64,000 nt of DNA, from the NCBI RefSeq assembly GCF_048128805.1, contig NC_136008.1, forward strand, positions 12,690,572 through 12,754,571, written 5' to 3'. The notes beneath the pieces are model-generated. The model made no database searches and was not told the DNA's origin. It was given only the letters and a program-made list of their open reading frames with translations. Shown in pieces: positions 1-12,696 of this stretch (positions within the stretch are counted from its first letter, which is position 1; every line of letters starts with the position of its first letter). The DNA comes from Centroberyx gerrardi. Lineage: Eukaryota; Chordata; Actinopteri; Beryciformes; Berycidae. The position numbers were made by a program, and so were the translations under genes.

Positions 1-667
1 GCTGATGGTTTATCCTCTCTCTCTCTCTCTCGCTCTCTCTCTCCATCTCTCTCGCTCAATTTCTCCCCCTCTCTCTCCATTAAAGAGAGCCTGAGATGCT
101 CTCTCTCGCTCCGACTCATCCTCTCTCCGTCTCCCTACCTCACTCTTGTTGAAAGCACTTCTGTTCATCTTCCATCTTTACTTCTCAAAGCCAAACGCCC
201 ACGCACTGGCAAACACACTTACATGCAAACATGCACTTTAATGCACAAACACACTTTGCTCACAAATGCACTCATGCACACGCACATTGAATCTTTAATC
301 TCTGCCCCATTTTCCTGCCTTTTTGGTCCTCTGCCATGACTGCAGTGTTCCCTAGGAGGCAGGTCTTTTCACAGTTTAGCACAATGGGCACAGAAACACA
401 CTCATACACACACACACACACACACACATACAGAATGGTCTGTTCCAGAGCTGGGCTCTTCTCAGCAAGGGATTCCTGACATCCCTTTGGCCTGCCATCG
501 AGGGTCAGCCCCCTAAAGCTCTCTTCCCTCAGCAATAGCCTGCCAATCCCTCCCATGATAGTCCCATTCACTCCCATATAACCCCCTCTTCCCCTCCCCC
601 TCCAACCCCACATCCCTCTGCCAGCCCTGGCCCCTGTCTTTATAGCAGTTGTATTGGACCTACTCAC
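1..667. other. ttyh1 intron sequence at the window edge
   Basis: This is the part of the ttyh1 intron downstream of the last visible exon (the gene is on the minus strand). It holds CT-rich low-complexity sequence at about 1-130 and a short (AC)n tract at about 403-428. No exon with acceptable splice sites was recognised. The ttyh1 exons for the last extracellular loop, the final membrane segment and the cytoplasmic tail must lie to the left of base 1. Confidence 0.6.
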
Positions 668-2831
668 CACTACAGTGGCAGTCTCCAGGCCCAGGGAGCC
701 CCAGCTTAGGAACAGGGCCAGCCAGGCCAGCACCGTCATCCTGGGGGGGAACAGCACACACACTTCAGCCAAGAGGACACCCTGATGTTCCATCCAGTGT
801 TGTTTGGTCTATGTCTAAAGGCACAACACAGCTTGTGTGTGTGTGTGTACTTACAGGATGAGGAGCCAGCGGGCTTGCTTGGCCAGTCCCAGCAGGATGA
901 ACAGACACACTATGAGGTCCAGCAGCAGCAACAACACATATGACAGCCACCTACAACAGACACACACACCATGTAAGCTATGCACGCAACATATGTCATT
1001 ACATTAAACACTATTATAAACAAAGTCATATCGCTTCTAGTGGAACTTAATGAGCTATTTTTTAACCTTTGAATGAGCATGCTCTTATTCAGCACTGTCC
1101 TGCTTCACAAAACCCCTTAGGAGCTACTGAGCACAACCACAGTCTTCTACTGTTCTTCCACAGAAGCAACTGGGAGTCAAGTGCTTTTTGCAAGGGAACC
1201 TCAATGGCCAGTGTTTATCACTTTCCCCATACAGATTTTCCCAGCTGATCTGGGATTCAAGCCTGCGGCCTTCTGGTCACAAGCCCACTTCTAATAATAA
1301 CAACTTTATGTTATGTAGCACTTTTCTAAAAACAGTTTACGAACTGCTTTACAGACCAGCAAAAAATCAGACAAGATGATACAGTGGTAATAAAACAACA
1401 GTAAATAAAAGCAATGAAAACTGTAACAACAGTAAAAGAAGAACTTATAACATCTTGGCTTCTGCTGCTCCCAAAAACTGCTGAGAAGTGTAATAAGATT
1501 ATTCAGGTTCTAATAATATTGCTGATCTAGGATCACTGATCATGTCTTCTTGCCCATCTCTTTTAAATTGAAAGGCTTTGATATATCCTATCCACTGTGT
1601 ATCTGAATGCAGGTCGATGTTGTGCACCGTTTGACAGTCGAGTCTCAAAGCCAGGTGGCCGCTCCAGCCCGCTGCCTCACCTGTAGTCCTCATTGACCAT
1701 CAGAGTGTTGGCAGCCCAGCCGGGTGAGAAGGGGTTGGGCATGATCCCGGCAGGCACCATAGTAGGAGCCACAGAGGGGGGAACCGGGGTGAGGGCCGCA
1801 ATGGGCGACCCGCTGCTGCTGTCATTCCCCAGCCCTCTGTCGGCACTGGAGCGAGCCAGGGAGAGAGAGGAGAGGAGGTTGATCACGTTCTCAGATAACC
1901 TCCGGCAGTTCCGCGTCGACACCAGGAAGGGCTTACTGCCAGTAAACAGCTCCTCCATTGTGGTCAGCGGGCCAGAGACAGACAGCTGCAGCCCAGTAAT
2001 TGTGTCTGAAATCTGGGGAGGAAGGAAGAGGACAGGGAGGGTTAAGTGGGACGGAAAACCACAAGATAGAGATGATGATGCTCATAAAATCATGTTGGCT
2101 TAAGAGTGGTTGTGTTATGCAGATGGAGAACTGAGAATGTTGGGCATCTTGGTGCCTCGGTCTGCTAATGCACATCAGGACTGTAATACGGGTTCAAAAT
2201 CCTAGCTCATACTATGCTGTCAAATATCTGTGTGCCTATTATTCTGTCTCTTTCCACTGTACCTACTATAGAGCTAATGGAGTGCTTGAAGAGGGAGAGG
2301 TTGAAGAGGGATAGCAGACTCGAATAAAAAAAAAAAACGGGATGGGGGCGCCCCGGTGGCTCACCAAGTAGAGCGTGTACCATATAAGGCTCAGTCCTTC
2401 CCGCAGCGACCCGGGTTCGAATCCAGCCCGCGGTCATTTGCTGCATGTCCTCCCCTCTCTCTCTCCCATACCTTCCTGTCTCTCTCACACTATTTCTGTC
2501 AATAAAGCATAAAATGCCTAAAATAAAATCTTAAAAAAAAAAAAAAAAAATGGGATGTTAGTTTCTTTGTTGATGAATGAATATGAACTGTACCTCAGAT
2601 CCATCCACCTGTGCTTCCTAGGTATTTACATATCTATATATCATTTCTCCATCCCTCTATCTTCCAGAGAGAGCAGTGGAAAGAGGACATTCAGCAGTGT
2701 GACAGAAACCACTATCTGACCACAGCAGTCCACAGGGAGATCAATATCGCGCTTGACAGAAGTTTATATCACACTTTTTTTCTCTCTCTTCCTCTCTCAA
2801 CAAACCACATGTAAACATGTATGCATGTACA

Positions 2832-2863
<32 letters not shown>

Positions 2864-3562
2864 AACACACACACAATGTCAACTAGGTCAGATATTCTGC
2901 ATGTGCCTGGCATTTTACTTGCGTAGAGCAGCACTCACCAGCAGATCGATGGAAGCTAGCGTATAATTGGCTGTGAGAAGAGACGAGGTCAACTGATACA
3001 TCCCATCATTAGCCTCACTGTTGCCGTAGAAACCAACGCCTATGGCAACACTGCAAAAAAAAAAAAAAGAAAAAGAAAAAAGGGAGAAACATGAAAACAG
3101 GGTGGGAGGGTGTGTGTGAGTGTGTGAGAGAGATAGAGAGAGAGAGAAGAAGAGACATGAGAGGCATAAAAGTAATGTTTAATTCAGTGTGTATGTACAT
3201 TTTAAATGAATTTGACACAACAAGATAGAACTGGCGAGGATGTGATATGTGTGCTCTAGATGAGCGTACCAACAGCCAAGCGCAGGGGAAGGAATAAGCA
3301 GATGATGAAAAAAAGCAGAGTCTGTAGCCCTAGACTGTTAGGCTTCAGCAGGCAAAATATTAGAAATGTTAAACATAGCGACATATTTACACATCTTTCT
3401 GTTATTCAAATATTCAGATTAAGGCTCGGGCCAGATGTTCATCAAATCCCCTCAAACCCGAGAGGAATGGTATGACCCAATCTCCCACAAAGTATGTGAC
3501 CCAGATTAGAAAGCAGGGGGAAAAGGAGGTATGTGTGTGTGTGTGTGTGTGTGTTGGTGCAT

Positions 3563-3618
<56 letters not shown>

Positions 3619-6600
3619 ATGCAATCCTGTGCTTTGCATTGCAAGCTGCCAAATGCGTATGCTGTCTAATGCAGCTGCATTTCAAATGACATACACAATG
3701 TTAGTACTATCCGGGGGAAAGGGTGTCACATGAAATATTTCCAAGAGGTAAACTGCGGCATTATTTTTTCATCCAACCCCGGACAGAGAGGTCACAAGCA
3801 ATGGAGAAGGAGGTGACTACACTGCAAGCCGTAAGGGGGAGACACGAGCCACATCAACCTAACGTCTGCATATGATGACATCATCATGACAGCTGAAATC
3901 AGACCTCCAGTACATTATGTTCTGTAATAAAGCAATATGGTGTCAGCCGGTATTGCATATAAAACCACAAGCCTATGGTGGGAGTGGACTGGAATATAAT
4001 AAGTAGCGGTGCTGAAGCATTAAATTGTGCTATTACACCACACAATTTGACAGATAGCTTCCCACTTAAAAGGTCTGATGGGCAGCTGAGCTTCACTTCA
4101 GCGACCCGCGCTTCCGCTCTGCTGTGATATGAGAGTGTCTTGGACAGATGTCAAGTAGCATTCCTGTATAATGTACAGTGAGGACAATGTACTGACTTGA
4201 TGACTGCATGGTCACCAGATCGAGGGGGAACTCTGGTGGATAAATGACTGCTGTAGGTGGGTGAGCTGAGATCATCGCCACACACATTGATGGGGAACCA
4301 CCGAAATCCACACACGAATAAACACACACACACACACACATCCACTGCTGTCATGGGCCTGTGGTCAGTAACCAATAACATAACATCACCGTTAGCAGTC
4401 GTTTGTGTGTCAGTCATATTTCCATAGCGCTGTCCCCCTCCTATGTTATTGGTGATTGTGTGAAACACTAAAAGCCGCATGATGATGGAGGGTGACGCCT
4501 TGTGAATCATAGTGTTGCTGTTGATCCATCTAAAGGCTACTGATGTTGCCATACAATAAAGAACACTATGGTTCATGATGAATCTGCCTTCTCACCAGCA
4601 CAGTGTGACAGCCGCCACCGCCACCCATGTGACACAGCAGATGCCCCGCCCCTTCCTCCCGCCGTATCCGTGACCCGTGCTGCCGTCTTCGTCCTCCTCC
4701 TCTTCCTCGGATCCCTCACTCCGGTCGCCACGGTGACAGCAGCAGTAGTGTATGAGGAAGGAGAGAACCACCAGGAGGGAGAGAACGAGAGCGATGGCGG
4801 ACAAACTGGACAAAACCAGCAGGGTCTGAGAGGACAGGGAGAGAGGAGAGGAGTCGGTCGGTGAATGAGTCAGTGAATCTGAAAAACAGCACTTTAATTC
4901 CATTTTTACATGTGGAGAAGAGCAGTATGAGAGGGTAAAATACCAACTAATCCTGTTAAATTCCATAGCCTGTCATATTGTCCCACCCCCATTAGCAGCA
5001 GGAGATGGTGATTAAAAATGTGTGAGAATATAAATTGTGTGCTTCAAAGGCAAGCAGCAAAAATCACAGATACACTGCATGCGCCCACTACACACACACA
5101 CACACACACACACACATAAATATACATACTAACTCGTCCTGGAAAAGGAACGAGTTAGTACTGCATTTAACACAATTAATAAGATCACTCTCAACTGCTG
5201 ATCATCTATACTTATCATTTCTATGGCTTTAACCCATCAATCTCGGCACTGTCTATATACTAGGCATGGTGTAGTGAATATTAATGTCACTAAGCCATAT
5301 CAGACCCGCATTTGATCAGGGTCCATGTCATAAAGTCAACATTACTGAAATGCATTTCGGTACAACACATATCTACAGTATTATCTCTTATCCATCTGCC
5401 CGTCTGTCACTCCCCATTCCTCCACCTTATCTCTATCTCTATCTCTCTCTCTCTCGCTCTCTCGCTCTCTGTTCTCTACAGCCTCTCTCCGCACCGCTCC
5501 ACCCCACCCATCCCTCTTTCCCCACATTCTCCCTTGCCTGCTCTCTCTCTCTCTCTCCCCCCTCTCTCTCTCTCTCTCTCTCTCTCCCTCTCTCTTCCCC
5601 CCTCCCCCCCTCTCTCTTTCTTTCTATCCACGCCACTGAATCTCTATTAATAATCTGTGACCTACTTAAATACATTCACTGCCACTCTCTCTTTCTCTCA
5701 CTCCCATTCGCTTTCCCTTTTCTCTCTCTCCCTCTCTCTCTCCCTCTTTCTCTTTCTCTCTCTCTGCCCAGTCTTCTGTTCGGCAACCTCCTCGCATTAC
5801 TCATTCCCTCTCTCATTCTCTCTCGGAGCACTTTCAATCTCTTTTGTCTTTCTCTTCTGGAGGATAATTTGAGTCCCCCTCTCTGTACCACAGAAAAGTC
5901 ACAAACACGCACTGTGAGACACGGGTAGCTGGAGCGTTTGTATAAGCCTGTTGGAAGAGGAGGATGAAACCCAGCATTTTGCAACAAAAACTGCACGACT
6001 CTGTACCATGCAGACATTACCAATGTGGCAGTCTGCTATTGGACTCACACCAATATGCTGAATCTGATACACTCAGAGAAACCAGATTGCAAGAAATATC
6101 TCCAATTTGCATGACCAGAAGGAGTGGCGTAATGTCACGATTAAGACATTAAAGCGTCTGAACTATGATTAAAAAAGGCATTATTAGGTGAAAAAATAGA
6201 TTTCTGGATTGACAGACTGGCGGTGCAACATTAGAGATGGGTTCAGAAACATGTCAGTGGTCCTTAGAGGAGTCTAGGCCCATCTTCCTGCCAATAATTA
6301 AGTCAATAAACCAGCCTGATTAAGTATTTTAAAAGGTCTACCAACGCCATCATGATAACTCCTCAGATGATTGTTAACATTCAGGCATTTATAGTGCAAT
6401 TCAATGTGAAGCAAATTGCCCATAACTCACAATTACCTAATGAATTACAGAATCATTACTACGATACAATGTACAGTTATTACTATGAATGGAGCAATTT
6501 ATCTGTAATTATTACGCAACGTGAGGCCTCAGACTGACACTGAATACACAGGGAACAACATGTGGTTTCACTGTGTTGTGTGGCTGGTAGTGACAGGTGT

Positions 6601-6742
6601 CCGTTACCTGCTGGTACTCCCAGCTGTCGGGGACGAAGATGTTGTCCCTCATCTGCATGGTGAGGTCCAGCCGGGGGAGGGCGTGACACACTCTCACCCA
6701 CAGCGAAGGGGTGTAGCTGGGCACCGTTGTCATGGCAGCCAT
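668..6742 (-). CDS. ttyh1: Tweety homologue (TTYH1-like) membrane protein, C-terminus beyond window
   Basis: TTYH proteins are multi-pass plasma-membrane proteins linked to volume-regulated anion currents, cell adhesion and lipid handling; TTYH1 is mainly neural. Coding exons on the minus strand: 6742-6608, 4825-4596, 3050-2939, 2012-1681, 950-855 and 740-668. All have GT-AG sites and keep one open frame of 326 codons. The start at 6742 gives an N-terminus (MAAMTTVPSYTPSLWV) like mammalian TTYH1. Exon 2 encodes the first membrane segment, a CCC motif, an acidic loop and a CCVTW segment. Exon 3 carries the family hallmark GFYGNSE. Exons 5-6 encode WLSYVLLLLDLIVCLF and LSWGSLGLETAT, closer to TTYH1 than to TTYH2 or TTYH3. 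Human TTYH1 is about 450 residues, so roughly a quarter is missing at the left edge. The acidic loop (EEEEEDED) between the first two membrane segments looks longer than in mammals. The paralogue assignment is from memory. Confidence 0.85.
1165..1375. repeat. Common fish interspersed repeat in a ttyh1 intron
   Basis: The stretch TTTTGCAAGGGAACCTCA ... CTTTCCCCATACAGATTTTCCCAGC ... GGCCTTCTGGTCACAAGCCC resembles a widespread repeat of perch-like fishes that I recognise by pattern only. It is followed by a segment (TATGTAGCACTTTTCTAAAA...) typical of another dispersed fish repeat. The copy is old and no target-site duplication was seen. Confidence 0.45.
2345..2550 (+). mobile_element. tRNA-derived SINE with poly(A) tail
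   Basis: The head GGCGCCCCGGTGGCTCACCA is tRNA-like. An A-box-like segment (GTGGCTCACCAAGTAG) and a good B box (GGTTCGAATCC, about 2412-2422) follow, spaced as in a pol III promoter. After them come a CT-rich body, AATAAAGCATAAAATGCC and an A tract ending near 2550. The flanks repeat A-tract plus (C/T)GGGATG on both sides (about 2327-2344 and 2541-2557), which looks like a target-site duplication with one mismatch. The element lies in a ttyh1 intron, antisense to the gene. It is not a functional tRNA gene because the 3' half does not fold as one. Confidence 0.8.
3532..3617. repeat. (TG)n microsatellite, interrupted
   Basis: Two long TG tracts (3532-3555 and 3566-3617) are separated by TTGGTGCATCTC. 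They are in a ttyh1 intron. The apparent open frames here, poly(CV) or poly(HT), are artefacts of the repeat. Confidence 0.95.
5430..5770. repeat. CT-rich low-complexity tract
   Basis: Long runs of CT, CTCC and CTTT fill this part of the ttyh1 intron between exons 1 and 2. Open frames rich in S, L and P here, or R and E on the other strand, are repeat artefacts. The stretch 5035-5117 also holds a (CA)n tract. Confidence 0.9.
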
Positions 6743-9700
6743 TCTTTACTGCCAATCGTCCCCTCCTCCACCCTGTGGGAGGCAGGAGAGAGGAGTCAGA
6801 GCAACCAGCCGGTAGGATGTGAAGTAAGGAAAGAGGAAAGGAAAGAGGGAAGCAACAGCGAAGGTCTTCCCCAGCCCATGGCAGAGCTGAGAGGACAGAG
6901 AGGTCACTGCCTGCTCTCTGCCAGCCACTGAGCCCGCCTCCATCCAGGCACAGAGCCGACAATTTATGACCAGTGACCACCTGAGCAGAGTAAAGGTTAA
7001 AATGTCAGCCATGCTTACTTGAAATGAGCTCTAAGGAGCGTAAATCAGCGCACACGCCTCGCTCAGCGAGGAGGCTGAGGAGTGTTGTTCAGTATTGTGC
7101 TTTACCTGCAATACTTCAGGTGAGGACTTGGGCTTCACTGATCTTAGATCTGTGCCTGAGGGCAACATCAACCAACAGGAAGCCCAGAGGCTCAAATAAA
7201 GATCACATAAAGCAATGAATAGATAAAGTAATCTTTTCACCTGCATTAATATTAATGTTATAACCTTTACCTGTCCCTACCCTCGCTCCATAAAGACATT
7301 AGATTAGAGATTTGTGTTGCAACAGCATAGAACAGCCTGCCATATAGGGAGATTACATTACTATCTATGACCAAGCTTGGCTACTAATCACAAACCTCTC
7401 TCATAACCTATCCTTTTAAAAAGGGGAGTATACTATAGGAACAGTATGGATTATATAAGGGATATATGGGGGCTTTGAAATAGTCTTCACAGCAGAGTAT
7501 ACGCAGGAGAAGAACAGGGTTTAGATTGGGTACCAAGAAGGGATAGAAGGAAGGATGCATTTGGCGGCCTTGATAGCTCCGCTCCATCATCAAACGCTGT
7601 TTAGCGCTCAGCATCTCTTACTAAAGCCAGCCAAGAGGGAGAAAGTAGGGTAAATACAAAGGGCAAATCCGGTTAGCCCAAACACACACTGGAATCCTCA
7701 TTACAATGAAAGAGCAGAGGGGGAACAGAGGGGGAGATGGAGCATTGTAGGCCCACGACACTGGTTGTGTAGATTAAGAGAATATCAGAGCTTTACTGTT
7801 TAAGACAGGAGTGTTTCAAGACAGCTTAAGGGAGGGGAACACAGAGACGACCATTCACAACAACAGTACTGAAGCTTAGATAGAACGGGTTATACAGCAC
7901 AGCTCAATGCCGACGATACCGACGGATACAATTCTGCATTTGAGTCTGACAGGGTTCAATAATGTCAGATAGATTTTGCACTGAAGGCCTGTCTTGGGTT
8001 TTACGGTCTTTGAATGCAGCTGTTATTTATTCAATACAGCATTCAATCAACACAGCATTCTACATTTGTGAGGCTTACTACTATCCCTATTGATTCAGTA
8101 CACCGACACTCACAACCCACCGCATATAATTGCGTATAATAACGTGCATGATAAAAGTTTTGATTCAGCAGATAGTCGCAGTCAATGCCAGACAATTTCC
8201 CATTCAGATTTGGGGCGGTTATGGCCCAGAACAAGTTAACAGCTCGCCCACAGGCCAGACAGGCCCGCTCCGCTCTAAGCCCATTACAATAAGCCTGTTC
8301 ACCTTAATGGTTCCAGCAGCCCAACTGTCACAAATCAAATCAATGCCAGCACTCCATTTCCCTTATTAAAATTGTGGTGAACATAATGGTTTACACGCTG
8401 TGAGCCATGCATCCATCAACCACACACCAACAGTGTCAACAGATTGTGTACTGTAGTCCGGTGCCGCTATGTTCACATACCACAGTCATATATCAATCCA
8501 ATAAACATTTTATGCGTTCCCTTATGATCATTTATACTGGGTTGAGCAAGGCAGAGGCGGTTATTAAATTAGATGTATTATAGGAATTTGATTTAGGCAA
8601 GACTATGAGGTACATTTATCAGACTCTGGAGAGGGTAAGAGCTTTTTGAGTTTGGCCAAAGTGAGAATAATCACATAATCAAAGCTGAATTGCTCTACCT
8701 GTGAGCACCACCACCAATGGAGTAAAATAAAAAAGCAGTTCCTTTGATGGATGACAATAATGTAACAAAAATAATAATAATGATTTTGAGTGTGAGAAAT
8801 AATAGTTGACGTGCATTATAGCTCATTTTAGTAGCACATACCATATGAAACCCATGATCAAACAATTAAAAATACCAAAATAAAAGCCTGGATCAGCAGC
8901 TTGACTAGTCATCTTCCTGGGATGTCACTCGTTGCAGATGAAGAGAACAAAATTAATTCAATGAAGATGAATGGCTGAGGGAAACCACACCAGTGACAGA
9001 TCAATACACATCATGTCAAAATGTAGGTAGGACAGTACTGCAACCCAGAAAGTTATTGAGGCAACCTAATGGGGTGAGGGTGGGAATGGGGGGCTTCAGT
9101 CCCGGAGCAGCAGTTACTCAGCAGTTGTCACAAAGAGGAAGCCTCAAGTTGACGTGATGTCTCCTGCCAGCTTGTTATCATGCCGGTTACCATTGCATAA
9201 CTGAAGGCAAATAAATGTGATTTTGAGCCCACTCGATGGAGGGAGAAGAGAGAGGGAGAGACAAGCAGAGAGAGATGGAGCACAGACCACTGCCTCTCAC
9301 CCAACCATGGCCTCTGAGACAGAGACAAAGAGGAGAATAATTTTGGATTGGAGGATTCTCCCTCATTGGTCTGTCTGCACTGAGCTCAGACAGCCTTGGG
9401 AATGAAATCAATTGCAGGGTATGAGACTCCATAATGTCTGAATGTACAGAACGAGGCCATTTTGTAAGGCAGCTAATGAGAAAAGGCTGAAGACGGGAAC
9501 CATCTCCTTCAGCTGGGTATAAAATCCTCTTTAGCACAGGGAATTCAGCTGCATTTTTATCTATATTTACATTGTGCTGTGACAATTCAATTCTGTGAAT
9601 CGGAGGATATGAATAATGTAGTCCTTCTGCAGCTGAAATGATGCACATTTCCAATTTGCCTCTCATAAAATGTTATGTTTCACATTAAAGCCTAAATAAT

Positions 9701-10805
9701 CATCCAACAACCACTTAACGACACCCTTAATGGCTGCAATTTATGAGACAGCATTATAGCCCAGTGGCACACCACAGCAGCTATGAGACATTAACACCCA
9801 TAAGTGTATGAAGTTGCCTTTAATATATAAGCACCTGTCTGCTTTCTAGAGCCATAGGAACAGTAAAACCTATTAGAGAAAAAAAGCAAGATTTCTCAAA
9901 TTTCAAATAAAATTCAAAATTGTATTTTTTTGTTTGCATTCTTCTGCTAAATTAATGTTCAGTTCCAACAATCTACCCTCAAAGTGAGTGCAGCCTACCG
10001 TAGGTAAGCCAGTGCAAATCGGTGCTTTGATGTGTGCAAGAGTCAAACATGACAAGTTGATGGTGACAAAATGCTTCCACACTACTGACCTAATTGGCAA
10101 ACCTATACAGAGCAAAATGTTAAATTATCTTGCACATTAAGCCAATAGTCCAGAGACATTTAAACAAAATAAATAACTGAGGCAAATTAAACATCTCGCA
10201 TCTCTATTTTCTGTTTTAATTGGGTGGAAAATCAATAGATGCATTGAAACCATAACAGCGCCAAAGTAACAATTCTCTAATTCTAAGAGGTCAATGGGAA
10301 ATACTTCATCAACATCCATTAAGCATGAAAAGATAAGCATGGATCCAAATTGGTAATACATCGTAATGGTTTTAATGTGCATGATGAATCTATTTCACTT
10401 GACTGATTATTCATCTTTATGACCACAAAGACAATTAAGCCATAATCAAGCATTGACAGAAAGAGAGCAGTCTCTTACCTCTGACTGTTGTGCTGGAGGT
10501 TTCTCTCTTTCTGTCTCTTCTCCTTCTCTTCTCTGGGTTCCGTGAAATATTTACCCACTCAAAGAGGTATACCGCCAGCCGTCAACGCTTGATGCTCTTG
10601 CAAAAAAATCATCCTGAAAAATTGTCTTGGAGACATGCCAAAAAACATGTCAAAATGAAAAAAAAAGGAAGAAAAAAAAATAAGCCAATAATTCTTGTGG
10701 AATTTGAAATATTAAATAGCCAATAATTGTATGGTTGTCTGGTCACAGTGGAGAGGTGCTTGTGTTGATGGATGAGAGAGGAGCTCTCAGTGAGAGCAAG
10801 TGAGT

Positions 10806-10926
<121 letters not shown>

Positions 10927-11969
10927 GGATTAAGATTGAGGAGACACCCCTAAGGGACTCTTTATCGTTGCATTGTAGCCCTTCGTAGCTGAACGCCCAG
11001 GCGACTTCACAACAAGGCAGCGACACGATATTGCCCAAAGATAATTAATCCGTTAACAGGGATTAACGGGTCTATCCCCTCACTCACTTCATAGCGAGAT
11101 ACCAGAGACACACTTCTAATGCCGACCCCCATCAACAGCCACACACACTCCCATCAACCTGACCAATCCCTCTCAGACTACCAGACTGAGCCCTAACCAG
11201 ATTATTGAGACCAAGATTAAAAATGCATAATTGCTAGTCAATTGTGCTCAGGAACAGTAAAACAGAGATTAAAAAATCCACTCACATATTGGAGGCAAAA
11301 GAGTGAGCTCCTGCCTAAGATAGCGCTGTTTGGCTGCGATGTGCAGAGAGCCAGCGTGAGGTAGGGATGCACATAAAATTAGAGTAAGAGAGGCGAATAA
11401 GCACACATAGATGGATATGGGGAGGGGATGCAGGGAGAAAGCAACATAAAACACTGCGAGTAGAAAAAAAAAAATCAGGGTTCTCAGTGAGAGGTTGAGA
11501 GAAAGAAAGAGAGGGAGAGAGAGAGGGAGGGAGAGATGGAGTGAACAATGAATAGAGGGGGGGGGGAAGCGACATGCAATGGATTTGTAGGCAAAACCAG
11601 TTTCCAGTGAAGGCTGCAGAATGGCATCAACCCTGATTCAATAACAATCAGGAAAAGGAAAACGTGCAAACGATATGGGCAAAGTGGAGAAAAGAGTGTT
11701 GACGGAGATGTTCTCATGGGGGATTTGACTGAGGAATGAGAATTGGGAGATACACTGATAAAACACAACAAGAAAGAGTAAAAGAGTGTGGTGTTTGTCT
11801 GCCATTGGAGGAAGGGGGGGGCAGAAGCGAGAGAGCAAGAGGGAGGGGGCGGCGTTAGTTTTTCTGTGTCACTGAAAGGGAGTGGGGGAGGGGAGGCAGG
11901 GAGATAATGCGAGCAAGGGAGCAAACACTGGAGAGCCAGAGACCATACTCACTGACTCATATATGTATA

Positions 11970-11971
<2 letters not shown>

Positions 11972-12013
<42 letters not shown>
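11972..12013. repeat. (TG)n microsatellite
   Basis: About 20 TG units in the spacer between ttyh1 and leng9. The open frames reported here are poly(CV) or poly(HT) artefacts. Confidence 0.9.
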
Positions 12014-12015
<2 letters not shown>

Positions 12016-12696
12016 CTGGGAGGAAAAGGGGGGGAAAGAGACAGAAAATTATATTATGTATGCAAGAGTTACTTGGAGAGCGTTTACCCAGCCTCCATGT
12101 CTCTCTGTATGTTAGACCACAGCACAGCAACAGAACCACATCCAGGTCATCCATCACACTGCTGATGAAATATCACCACTCACGGGATTTAAAATAACCA
12201 ATTCAATATTTAATGTCCTTGACAATCTAGTGGTCATAATTCATTGTAAAAGCATACAAATTATTCCTTCTTGTGGCACACAATCCATACAATATTCATA
12301 TAAAACAGATGATATAAATCATGGAATTATGAACTGTGGAATACAGCTTCTTATATTAAATTATGGCTGTTAAGAAAATCTAATCTATTCCCTTTATAAA
12401 TCATTAATGACTACTACACAAACCTTTAAAACAGATGCATGTGTCCTCTCTGTATAGTACTAATACAATACAATAAATGCAGTGTGTTAACAGTACGTAT
12501 ATCTCATATGGCTGATTATCTTGAATAGTGCACCTTAATGCTCAATCAAATGTCCCCAGAAAAGGCAAAGACATGAAGTTTGGTAAACAAGGCAACATGG
12601 CCAGTGCAAATCTAGCTCAGAAATATTGCACCCAGTCATACATGTATACATGTATATGCATGTGAAACTGCACAATGACAGATAAACACCCATCTA

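Noticed and set aside
2345-2430. Possible tRNA gene
   Set aside because: The A and B boxes belong to a SINE head. The 3' half cannot complete a cloverleaf, and a CT-rich body with poly(A) follows.
3414-3669. Open frames of HTHTHT / CVCVCV type
   Set aside because: They arise from the (TG)n microsatellite inside a ttyh1 intron.
5284-5928. A 214-codon S/L/P-rich open frame
   Set aside because: It runs through CT-rich low-complexity DNA in a ttyh1 intron and shows no domain or splice support.
9187-9666. A 159-codon minus-strand open frame upstream of ttyh1
   Set aside because: No recognisable domain and unremarkable composition; it overlaps sequence that looks regulatory.
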